Positions 44,576 to 52,478 of a stretch of 64,000 nt of DNA are shown here, in pieces (positions within the stretch are counted from its first letter, which is position 1; the number at the start of each line of letters is the position of its first letter). A program made the position numbers and the translations under genes. The notes beneath the pieces are model-generated. The model made no database searches, was not told the origin of the DNA, and saw only the letters and a list, made by a program, of their open reading frames with translations. This DNA comes from JAHBVL01 sp964461025. GTDB taxonomy: Bacteria; Chloroflexota; Chloroflexia; Thermomicrobiales; UBA6265. The stretch covers positions 12,956-76,955 of the forward strand of contig CAYWSE010000007.1 in assembly GCA_964461025.1 (NCBI GenBank), written 5' to 3'.

Positions 44576-46200
44576 CAGCAGAGGTCGTCTTCTGCGGAGC
44601 ATTGTTGGACGAGGGGTTGTACGGTTGCCCGCGAATGTTCGTTCGTCGGTGAGAAATGCCACCAATAGAGCAGGGCAGCGGCCACGAAGGCTCCGGCGAA
44701 GTCGGAAATGATGTCATACGTCGTGTCCTCAGCGCCGTCGTGCCGCCCGGTGCCGAAGAGGCGATCGCCGTAGTATTCGTACACTTCCCAGCCCAGCGCC
44801 AGCGTCATCGCAATGGCGATCGCCGTGAGCAAGATGATGACCGGCGACCAGCTGATCGACCCTCGCCGATGCAGGGCCAGGAGAACATCCCCGGCGGCGG
44901 AGGCGATCGCCAGCGTGCCCAAAAAATGAGTGATCTTGTCATACGCGACAAATCGGGAGTACATGTGACCTGCAGTGCCCAGCGTGTCGGCATACGTTGT
45001 CACCACAATGATGCCGTGCGTGACCGCCGACAATCCGCCTTCCTGCGAGAGTTTGACACTGACGATCATGATCGCTATCAGCGAGAGGACGATCTGAGCA
45101 ACCATGTATCCCCAGTAGTTGGTAAACCCGGGGTCTACGAACTGCCGGACGATCATGTACGTCAGCAGCAAGCCGAGGGAATACATCGTGAATCGAAATC
45201 GGGGTGCGATGGACATCTCTCTGGAAACAGCGGCTACTGCCTGTCCGAGTCCAGTCTCTGCGAACGTGATACGCCCGTCCGGAGCTTTGGCCACGGCGGC
45301 CCGCCACGTCAGGAGCAGGAACGGGATCACGCCAATCGCCGAACCAACCACTCCGTCGACAAAATAGTGGTGACCGGTGGCCATGACCGTGAAGCCCATC
45401 ACGAACGTCGGCACGATCAGCCAGAACCACCGCATCCAGTGCCGGACCCCAGTGAAGAGCGCCACGCCGCTCAATGCCACCCATCCCACATGCAAACTGG
45501 GCATTGCCGCGAACTGATTGACAAAGCTATGGGAACCGCCGCGCATCGCATGCGTGCCGATCAGCTCGCTGCCGGGAGCCATACGCGGCGGAGCAAGCGG
45601 ATAGACCCAGATGATCAGCAGTGCGAACGCGCTGGCGATCGCCAATGACGTGCGGAATCGGCGAAAAACCGGATCATCCACAATGAAGAGCCAGAAGAGC
45701 GCGCCGGCAACCACAGGCAGAAAGAACCACGAATAGGAATCGTTGATGATTCCGACCATCGAATCGTTGCGGAGCAGGAACTGCTGGACTGCGCGTTCCT
45801 GATCGAGGTGCAAGAGATCTTCGAACCGCATGAGCGCGGCAGCATTGGCAAAGGCGTCTTCCCATGAACCCTTGACGAGGTGCCGACCGATCTCATAGAG
45901 GATGAATACCGCCGAGCAGATCGCGGCTTCGCGCAAGACTCTTTGACCTGATCTGGGAAACTCCGTGCGCCCACGCCACCGCCAGGCGATGAATCCAGCC
46001 ATCGCCACAGCAAATGGGATATAGATCACCGAATCGAAGAGATACGCGGCAAATGCGGCGAAGGCCATGAAAACCGCCGTCCACTTGCTCGAAGCAAGCG
46101 TGCCAAAAAGCCCGATCGCGGCAAACACGACGGCGAAAATGACCCACTCTTGCACAGAGGACGGGAGGTATGGAGAGCGACCAAAGACCTCGATCCGCAA
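44575..46200 (-). CDS. PAP2-type phosphatase fused to YjdF/DUF2238-like membrane domain
   Basis: 541-residue polytopic membrane protein. The N-terminal two thirds is PAP2 (Aur1/Ipt1-like): the motifs include AAMPSLHVGW and ATGHHYFVDGVVG, with the catalytic histidines and aspartate. The C-terminal part (about 350-515) has YDKITHFLG, ALGWEVYEYYGDRLFG and AEDTTYDIISDFAGAFVAA, which resemble the YjdF/DUF2238 pattern. PAP2 enzymes dephosphorylate lipid phosphates or transfer phospho-head groups. AAAGGAG seven bases upstream supports a TTG start at 46200. It is coupled to manA, suggesting a mannolipid or polyprenyl-phosphate role (inference). Confidence 0.78.
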   Translation of the reverse strand: MRIEVFGRSPYLPSSVQEWVIFAVVFAAIGLFGTLASSKWTAVFMAFAAFAAYLFDSVIYIPFAVAMAGFIAWRWRGRTEFPRSGQRVLREAAICSAVFILYEIGRHLVKGSWEDAFANAAALMRFEDLLHLDQERAVQQFLLRNDSMVGIINDSYSWFFLPVVAGALFWLFIVDDPVFRRFRTSLAIASAFALLIIWVYPLAPPRMAPGSELIGTHAMRGGSHSFVNQFAAMPSLHVGWVALSGVALFTGVRHWMRWFWLIVPTFVMGFTVMATGHHYFVDGVVGSAIGVIPFLLLTWRAAVAKAPDGRITFAETGLGQAVAAVSREMSIAPRFRFTMYSLGLLLTYMIVRQFVDPGFTNYWGYMVAQIVLSLIAIMIVSVKLSQEGGLSAVTHGIIVVTTYADTLGTAGHMYSRFVAYDKITHFLGTLAIASAAGDVLLALHRRGSISWSPVIILLTAIAIAMTLALGWEVYEYYGDRLFGTGRHDGAEDTTYDIISDFAGAFVAAALLYWWHFSPTNEHSRATVQPLVQQCSAEDDLC

Positions 46201-46347
46201 GGCCAGGCTCCTTTGCGGGTGCAGCCTGCACGAACGACGCACTGGTACGAAATCGCGTGACTCGGTGTCCAGTGCGCGTCCTGATTATGGCACAGGATTC
46301 TCTTAATCGGACGATCCACCAGTTGTGGTTCGCCACGACCGCCCGGT

Positions 46348-48918
46348 TCAGGCGGCTCGAACTGGCGTGAATTGTTTCGCTACCGTTGCTGATCCGCCAG
46401 AACTGGTCATGTTCCTGGAGGATCCGCCAAAACCGCGTAATCGCAACGAGTTCGTGACAACGCTGACACTCGAGAGCGCCATTGCCGCGGCCGCCAGACC
46501 CGGATTGAGCAAATGACCCGTGAACGGATACAGCACGCCCATCGCCACCGGTATCAGCACGACATTGTACGCAAACGCCCAGAAGAGATTCTGGCGGATG
46601 GTCCGCATTGTCGTTTCCGAGAGGGTGAAGGCATTCGGCACACCGCGAAGATCAGAGCCGACAAGCGTCACGTCGCTTGCCTCCTTGGCGACATCAGATC
46701 CGGTGCCGATGGCGATGCCGAGATCGGCGGTGGCAAGCGCCGGCGCGTCGTTCACGCCATCGCCGACCATCGCCACAACACGCCCCTCCGCTTGAAATCG
46801 CTCGACCACCCCGGCCTTTTCGGAAGGAAGCACATCGGAAATGACATGATCGCTCGCGATTCCGACCTGAGCGGCAATGGCGGCAGCTGTGGCCCGGTTG
46901 TCTCCTGTCAGCATCCACACATCGCGTTTGGATGCCTGCAGCGACGCGATGGCTTGCGTTGATTCCGGTTTGATTGTGTCTGCAACAGCAATGATGCCGG
47001 CGAACCGGTCGCCAATCGCAACATACATCGGCGTCTGGCCCTTCGCTGCCACGGCGTATCCGTCGTTGGCCAGCTCTTCGACCGATATCCCCTTGCTTGC
47101 CAGGAACGCTGGATTGCCGACCAGAACCAGTTGCGCGTCCACTCGTGCCGAAACGCCAAATCCGGGCACGGACTGAAACGCCTCGACACCGGCGAGCGGC
47201 ATTCCGTCGTCTTGTGCCCGGCGAACGATAGCCTGACCCAATGGGTGCTCGGATGCCACCTCGACGGCGGCTGCAGTCTGCATGAGATTGGTGCTATCAA
47301 AACCGGATGCTGGAATGATGGCGACCACCGTCGGCCGGCCACGAGTCACGGTGCCGGTTTTGTCCAGCACCACCGTGTCGACCTTGTGCGCCCGCTCCAG
47401 CGCGGCTCCTCCCTTGATCAGGATGCCCATTTCGGCGCCGCGACCCGTTCCCACCATTACCGCGGTTGGCGTCGCCAGTCCCATCGCGCAAGGGCAGGCG
47501 ATGATGAGCACGGCAATCGCCGCCTGCAGTGCGTTCTCAAAAGCCGGGCCGGGTCCCGCCAGATACCACACGGCAAATGTCAGCGCACTCAATGCCAGGA
47601 CGATCGGCACGAAGTACGAGGAGATCGTGTCGGCCAGCCGCTGGATCGGCGCCTTCGACCCCTGAGCATCGCTGACGAGACGAATGATCTGCGAAAGAGC
47701 CGTGTCCTGCCCGACGCTCGTCGCCCGGAAGACGAAGGTTCCGGTGGTATTGACCGTCGCGCCGATCACGTCATCGCCAGCTGATTTGTCAACTGGCAGA
47801 CTCTCGCCGGTCAGCATGCTCTCGTCGATTGCCGATTGACCGTGAACAACGACACCATCGACCGGAACCCGCTCACCCGGCCGAACGCGGACCAGGTCAC
47901 CAACCGCGACCTCACCAATCGCCACTTCGACCTCGACATCATTGCGAAGTATCTTCGCGGTCTGCGGAGAAAGATCCATCAGTGAGGCAATGGCGGAAGA
48001 CGTTTTGATGCGGGCTCGCGCTTCCAGCCAGCGCCCAGTCAGGATCAGCCCGATGATCACTGTGGCAGTTTCGTAGTAGACCTCCGGCATCGGGTGCGGA
48101 CCAAGTATTTGTTCGGGAAAGAACGTGACCGCGGCTGAATAGAAATAGGCCGCCGACGTTCCAATCGCCACCAGCGTATTCATGTTTGTCTGTCCATGGC
48201 GCGCCGCGGCAAAGGCCTGTCGGTAGAACTGCCCTCCCGCCCAGAACTGGATCGGCGTGGCCAGGACGAACATGATGATGAACAAGGTGTTCATCGACTC
48301 GATCGGCTGACCACCGAGCAGCCAGTCTGGCCAGTACATCAGCAACATGAGTACAGCGGAGACACCGAGTGCCGCGACGGCCTTGATCTGTATCGCTCGA
48401 AGCTCTTTCACACGCTTGGCGGTTAATTCATCGTAGGCGTCGTCGGTTGACCCTGCGCTTCGTTCGCCAATGGAGTAGCCAGCGCCGATCACCGCCTCTT
48501 CGATCGCAGATCGGGAGAGCGAACCGGTGATGCCGCTGATCGTTGCGGACTCGGTCGCCAGATTGACGGCGACGCTTTGTACGCCCTCGACCTTCTCGAT
48601 CGCCTTCTCAACGCGGCGCACACAACTCGCGCACGTCATCCCCTCGACTGGCAGCGTGATCGTAGTCGAAGGCACATCGTATCCGGCGTCCTTGATGACA
48701 TGAATGAGCTGATCGGCATCAGTGACGGCAGAATTGAATTCAACCGTGGCCTGCTCGGTCGCCAGATTGACCGCCGCGATGCGAACTCCAGGCGTCGCCT
48801 CCAGCGCTTTTTCGACCCGCCGCACGCAGCTGGCGCAGGTCATCCCGAGAACGGGAATCCGAAGTTCCTCAGTTGCGAATGCTTCGGGCGAAATCGTGAT
48901 GTTGTCTATGCTGCTCAT
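46348..48918 (-). CDS. copA: Copper-transporting P1B-type ATPase
   Basis: 856-residue copper exporter. Two N-terminal metal-binding domains carry GMTCASC (residues 25-31 and 93-99). Membrane helices follow from about 175, then TGES (370-373), the ion-binding CPC (475-477), the phosphorylation site DKTGT (519-523), SEHPL (556-560) and GDGVND. All catalytic residues are intact. It pumps Cu(I) out of the cytoplasm. The promoter carries a CsoR-like operator. No chaperone CopZ or CsoR gene is adjacent. Confidence 0.95.
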   Translation of the reverse strand: MSSIDNITISPEAFATEELRIPVLGMTCASCVRRVEKALEATPGVRIAAVNLATEQATVEFNSAVTDADQLIHVIKDAGYDVPSTTITLPVEGMTCASCVRRVEKAIEKVEGVQSVAVNLATESATISGITGSLSRSAIEEAVIGAGYSIGERSAGSTDDAYDELTAKRVKELRAIQIKAVAALGVSAVLMLLMYWPDWLLGGQPIESMNTLFIIMFVLATPIQFWAGGQFYRQAFAAARHGQTNMNTLVAIGTSAAYFYSAAVTFFPEQILGPHPMPEVYYETATVIIGLILTGRWLEARARIKTSSAIASLMDLSPQTAKILRNDVEVEVAIGEVAVGDLVRVRPGERVPVDGVVVHGQSAIDESMLTGESLPVDKSAGDDVIGATVNTTGTFVFRATSVGQDTALSQIIRLVSDAQGSKAPIQRLADTISSYFVPIVLALSALTFAVWYLAGPGPAFENALQAAIAVLIIACPCAMGLATPTAVMVGTGRGAEMGILIKGGAALERAHKVDTVVLDKTGTVTRGRPTVVAIIPASGFDSTNLMQTAAAVEVASEHPLGQAIVRRAQDDGMPLAGVEAFQSVPGFGVSARVDAQLVLVGNPAFLASKGISVEELANDGYAVAAKGQTPMYVAIGDRFAGIIAVADTIKPESTQAIASLQASKRDVWMLTGDNRATAAAIAAQVGIASDHVISDVLPSEKAGVVERFQAEGRVVAMVGDGVNDAPALATADLGIAIGTGSDVAKEASDVTLVGSDLRGVPNAFTLSETTMRTIRQNLFWAFAYNVVLIPVAMGVLYPFTGHLLNPGLAAAAMALSSVSVVTNSLRLRGFGGSSRNMTSSGGSATVAKQFTPVRAA

Positions 48919-48957
48919 ATGGATTCTGTGTTGCGGAGGGCTCGAATGACTGCCTTT

Positions 48958-48986
48958 AGTATACCCCCATAGGGTATATGAGTCAA
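48958..48986 (-). promoter_or_regulatory. copA promoter
   Basis: On the minus strand TTGACT (48986-48981) and TATACT (48963-48958) are separated by exactly 17 bp, a near-consensus sigma70 promoter about 40 bases upstream of the copA start. Its spacer is almost entirely covered by the copper operator. Confidence 0.8.
48960..48978. promoter_or_regulatory. CsoR-like copper operator
   Basis: TATACCC (48960-48966) and GGGTATA (48972-48978) are perfect inverted arms with a 5-bp centre. The ATACCCC/GGGGTAT type is characteristic of CsoR sites upstream of copper ATPases. It covers the spacer and most of the -10 box, so binding would block RNA polymerase until Cu(I) releases the repressor. Confidence 0.75.
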
Positions 48987-49327
48987 CGCCCCCTGTCAGG
49001 ATTGCTCAACGGCGGCAAGGAGCAGAGAAGCGTACACCCAGGCCCGATGCCGTTGAGCAACCTCTTCTTTGCCAGGGCCGCCGTTGCTGGCGACCGTGAT
49101 GTGCCGAAGATGTTGCCCCGCACGACAACACGACTCCAACTCCTCAGTTCACGACCGAAACGAGGACCAGAAGGGCAGTTCGAGGAGGTTCACCTGTCGT
49201 ATTGACTGTCGGGATGGATGGGGTACCGGAACCGCAGGGACTTGCACGGTGCGTGCGTTGCCGCTGCAAACTATCCTCTCCGGCGCAAGACCCAGTCTAG
49301 CATAGACGGGGCCACATTGGACTGGAA

Positions 49328-50008
49328 TTATTCCAGTCTATCTCCCATGCGTTCGAGCAGCCATGCCTTGGCGTCGTTCAGCGCCCGCACGCGCACCGTC
49401 GGCTCGACGAGAAACGGCGGCATCTCGGTTCGTCCATTCTGCACGGCGATCACCCTCATCTCCGCCGCGATCGCTGCTTCGACGCCTAGCGGCGAGTCCT
49501 CCAGAACAACGATTCCACAAGGAGACACACCGAGGCGTTCCGCTGCCAACAGGAAGAGATCTGGTGCAGGTTTGCCACGCCTCACGTCATCTCCTGTAAC
49601 CTCGACATCGAACAAACCGCTCAATCTCGTTTCAGTCAGTGAGATGTCGGCGTGTGAGCGCATACCGGAGGTCGCCAGGGCAACCGGCAATCCTGCCGAG
49701 CGGACGGCGCGAAGAATGTCACCGGCGCCAGGCATAGGCTGCACGGAACCACGCAGTGCGGCCATTCGGGCCTCGCTGTACTGTTTGGAGAGCACGTCGA
49801 GCGGTGCATCGATCGCGTAGCTATCACGAGCGATTGCAATGGCTTCACTCAGTCGCCTGCCGAGCATGCGAGCCTGGATGACAGGATCGACCTCGATTCC
49901 GTAGGACGCCAGAAACACGGCCATGGCGTTCGCGGCGAGAGGCTCTGAGTCGACCAGCAAGCCGTCGAGATCGAAGATCACTGCATTCACGTTGTGTTCC
50001 TCAATCAT
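49328..50008 (-). CDS. HAD hydrolase, beta-phosphoglucomutase/GPH-like
   Basis: 226-residue HAD phosphatase. Motif I is IFDLDGLLVDSE, motif II LATSGM, motif III GKPAPDLFL and motif IV IVVLEDSPLGVEAA, all intact. The cap domain is of the four-helix type seen in beta-phosphoglucomutase and phosphoglycolate phosphatase. It lies 12 bases after the phosphotriesterase-like gene and is probably co-transcribed. A 9-bp-arm palindrome crosses its stop codon (49320-49338) and may help end transcription. Confidence 0.9.
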   Translation of the reverse strand: MIEEHNVNAVIFDLDGLLVDSEPLAANAMAVFLASYGIEVDPVIQARMLGRRLSEAIAIARDSYAIDAPLDVLSKQYSEARMAALRGSVQPMPGAGDILRAVRSAGLPVALATSGMRSHADISLTETRLSGLFDVEVTGDDVRRGKPAPDLFLLAAERLGVSPCGIVVLEDSPLGVEAAIAAEMRVIAVQNGRTEMPPFLVEPTVRVRALNDAKAWLLERMGDRLE

Positions 50009-50020
50009 CAGTGGCTGCCT

Positions 50021-50689
50021 TCACGATGCGCCTTTGAGAGTCAATACTGCTGCAGGATTGTCAATCAGCACTGCGCGGACGTCCATTGCGCTCAGTCCGG
50101 CGTCCATCAGTGCAAGTGGAATCTTGTGGAGCGCGGACGTGAGCGTGAGCGGAGCGCCTGAGGTTCCGCGCCCGGTCGTTCCCGCCAGCAGGAGCACACT
50201 CGCGCCGACCACCCGAGCAATCGATGTCGGATCGTCTGCCGCGACTCCGGGTAATGCAATGACATATGCCGGTTCGTCACCTGCGTCGTACCGAGCCCCG
50301 GTGGCGGATGTGCCGAGCCACGACAGATTTGGCATCGATGCACCAGAGTTCGAAGGCACAAGCAAATGAACTGGACTCCTTCCGGCAATCCATCGCAGCA
50401 TCGACTCCGAGCCAACTGGCGTTTCTTCGACCAGGACCAGCGCTCGCAACCCGATCAGGTGCGCGGCCTCGAGCTCTTCAAGGATCGCGGCCTCGTCGAT
50501 TTCCTCTGCGCCTGTGACGGCCAGAATCGAAGGGACAAACAGCGTGAGTCCTAACGCACCCGGGTCTATTGGCCCGAGCATCGTCAGGACATGAGGCAAC
50601 GACAGATCGAATGTCTCTTCGATCTCGTCCGGAACGAATGACTCCCCGGCCTCCAGACCGAAGTCTTCCTCCCACATTTGAGATTTCAT
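50021..50689 (-). CDS. Phosphotriesterase-like protein lacking the metal motif
   Basis: 222-residue protein. The stretch VLTMLGPIDPGALGLTL closely follows the N-terminal signature of the phosphotriesterase family, but the expected HEH metal pair is replaced by FVPS. The C-terminal end (LMDAGLSAMDVRAVLIDNPAAVL) also fits that family. The protein is about 100 residues shorter than usual and the histidines of the barrel are missing, so metal-dependent hydrolysis is unlikely. It may be a binding or regulatory pseudoenzyme. The family assignment rests on the two ends and is an inference. Confidence 0.6.
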   Translation of the reverse strand: MKSQMWEEDFGLEAGESFVPDEIEETFDLSLPHVLTMLGPIDPGALGLTLFVPSILAVTGAEEIDEAAILEELEAAHLIGLRALVLVEETPVGSESMLRWIAGRSPVHLLVPSNSGASMPNLSWLGTSATGARYDAGDEPAYVIALPGVAADDPTSIARVVGASVLLLAGTTGRGTSGAPLTLTSALHKIPLALMDAGLSAMDVRAVLIDNPAAVLTLKGAS

Positions 50690-50844
50690 ATTGGCGCCTG
50701 GTCCGTTCGCTCAGGAGTCGTTCAATAGCCGAGATGGTATCGGGCCGTCCCTGCCACAACAACCATCACCTGTGGATGTGTCGTCTTCGCCGCATGGTAT
50801 CGTGAGCGCTCTGTGATCGATACAGAACGTGGAGATGAAGAGCA

Positions 50845-52332
50845 GTGACGACGAATGAGACGGAGAATTCGCCAGCTTCCGAGAAAACGGAATCGAAAGG
50901 TCTGGAGCGCCCGGCGGATCCAGTGATCACATCGCACAAGATCGCCATAGAAGGCACGACGCTCCCCTGGGAGACCGATTTCGGTCTGATGCCGATCGAG
51001 AATGACAAAGGCGAAATCGACGCGACGCTCTCCTATACCTACTACCGCCGGCCGGGCGAAGTCGAAGCCGGCAGACCACTGACCATTCTCTTCAACGGCG
51101 GCCCCGGTTCTTCCTCCGTCTGGTTGCATATGGGCGGTATCGGACCTCGCCGGGTTCGCCTGCTCGACGATGGGGCGATGCCGCCGCCGCCATTCGAGGT
51201 CATCGACAACCCTTACACCTGGCTGACGTTCAGCGATCTGGTGTTCATCGATCCGGTCGATACCGGCTTCAGCAAGGCAAAGGACGAAGAGACCAGCAAA
51301 CGATTTCGATCTGTCGATGGGGACCTCGAGCTCGTCGGCGAGTTCATTCGGCGTTTTCTGACCAGGTACCGGCGATGGCATTCCCCCCTTTTCCTCTCCG
51401 GAGAAAGCTACGGCACCTTCCGCGCCGCTGGTCTGGCCGGAACGTTGGCCGACCGCGGCATCATTTTCAACGGAATCATCCTGATCTCCAGCGTGCTCGA
51501 GCTGGGCACACTGCTGTTCGAATCCGGCGACGATCTGCCGTACGTCGTCTACGTACCCACCTATGCCGCGACTGCGTGGCATCACGGACAGTTGGGCGAC
51601 GAGCTGCAGAACGGGTCGATCGAGTCGCTGCTGGAAGAGGTTCGGGAATGGTCGCTGACGACCTATACCGTTGCCCTGGCCCGGGGAGCGGACCTGGACA
51701 CCGAAGAGCGAAGCCGGGTTGCGGCCGAGCTGTCTCGCTTTATCGGCATCGATCGGCAGTTGTTGGAGCGCTGGAATTTGCGTGTCACCGGTTCACGTTT
51801 CTGTAATGAGCTGCTGCGCTCTGAAGGAAAGATCGTCGGACGACTCGACGCCAGATTCACCGGATTCGACCCCGCGGGATTAACGGACGACAGTGAGTTC
51901 GACCCCAGTATGAGTGCGATCCGGGCCCCCTTCACTGCAGCATTCAACAGCTATGTCAGTCACGAGCTAGGATTCGAATCCGACGCCGAATATCACATCC
52001 TGCGCGGACTCGAATGGGGTTGGGGAGAATCGCACGACGGTACTCCGCGCACGAACACGCTCCTCGAGAAAGCGTTTGCGCACAATCCCTACCTCAATCT
52101 GATGGTGCTCTCCGGATACTATGATCTGGCGACGCCATTCTTCGCGACGGAGTACACACTGAACCGCCTTCGCATCGACCCAGCGATCAGGAACCAGATC
52201 GTCAGAGCCGACTACGCCGGCGGGCACATGATGTATGTCGCGGAGCAAATTCTGAAAGAAATGCAGGGAGACGTAGCGGCCTTCGTCCAGAACGCAATCA
52301 GCGTTGGGCAACGGCCCTTGCGTTCGCGGTAG
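50845..52332 (+). CDS. Serine carboxypeptidase-like protein (peptidase S10 family)
   Basis: 495-residue alpha/beta hydrolase of the S10 family. It shows FNGGPGSSSVWLHMG (oxyanion hole), LSGESYGTFRAAGLA (nucleophile Ser), GYYDLATPFFATEY (Asp) and YAGGHMMY (His), a complete triad. Eukaryotic S10 enzymes are vacuolar or secreted, but this one has no signal peptide, so it should be cytoplasmic. It would remove C-terminal residues from peptides, perhaps those imported by the oligopeptide systems. The GTG start has only a moderate ribosome site (GGAGATGAAG). Confidence 0.9.
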   Translation: MTTNETENSPASEKTESKGLERPADPVITSHKIAIEGTTLPWETDFGLMPIENDKGEIDATLSYTYYRRPGEVEAGRPLTILFNGGPGSSSVWLHMGGIGPRRVRLLDDGAMPPPPFEVIDNPYTWLTFSDLVFIDPVDTGFSKAKDEETSKRFRSVDGDLELVGEFIRRFLTRYRRWHSPLFLSGESYGTFRAAGLAGTLADRGIIFNGIILISSVLELGTLLFESGDDLPYVVYVPTYAATAWHHGQLGDELQNGSIESLLEEVREWSLTTYTVALARGADLDTEERSRVAAELSRFIGIDRQLLERWNLRVTGSRFCNELLRSEGKIVGRLDARFTGFDPAGLTDDSEFDPSMSAIRAPFTAAFNSYVSHELGFESDAEYHILRGLEWGWGESHDGTPRTNTLLEKAFAHNPYLNLMVLSGYYDLATPFFATEYTLNRLRIDPAIRNQIVRADYAGGHMMYVAEQILKEMQGDVAAFVQNAISVGQRPLRSR

Positions 52333-52422
52333 CTTCGAAGACTTGCGCCGCTTAAGCGGCAGGTCCTCCGAACCAAGAACGTCGAAACCGGAAGCGCGAT
52401 CTGACTGAACACGTACATCGAC

Positions 52423-52450
52423 CCGGGGCGCCACCAAAGTAGCGCCCCGG
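52423..52450. terminator. Convergent terminator hairpin
   Basis: CCGGGGCGC (52423-52431) and GCGCCCCGG (52442-52450) form a perfect 9-bp stem around a 10-base loop, between the convergent S10 and Cys-rich genes. A second palindrome, GCCGCTTAAGCGGC, lies at 52347-52360. Neither is followed by a U-tract. Confidence 0.6.
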
Positions 52451-52478
52451 CTGCGACGATGCGTTGACTGAGAAGTCG

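Larger units (their letters stand above)
48919..49327. other. Intergenic region without a convincing gene
   Basis: This 409-bp stretch holds the copA promoter at its left end. The rest contains no credible coding frame; the longest (75 codons from 48978) has no ribosome site and starts inside the operator. It does hold a 12-bp perfect inverted repeat (49002-49013 with 49049-49060) and a palindrome straddling the HAD gene stop. A structured RNA is possible but no known family is recognised. Confidence 0.6.

Noticed and set aside
48978..49205. 75-codon frame starting ATG 48978 next to the copA operator
   Set aside because: The start lies at the end of the copper operator, no ribosome site precedes it, and the translation shows no recognisable features.
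49205..49290. Possible tRNA or T-box leader (GGGGTACCG resembles part of the T-box sequence)
   Set aside because: No cloverleaf with a 7-bp acceptor and T-arm can be drawn on either strand, and no aminoacyl-tRNA synthetase or amino-acid gene lies downstream on the plus strand.
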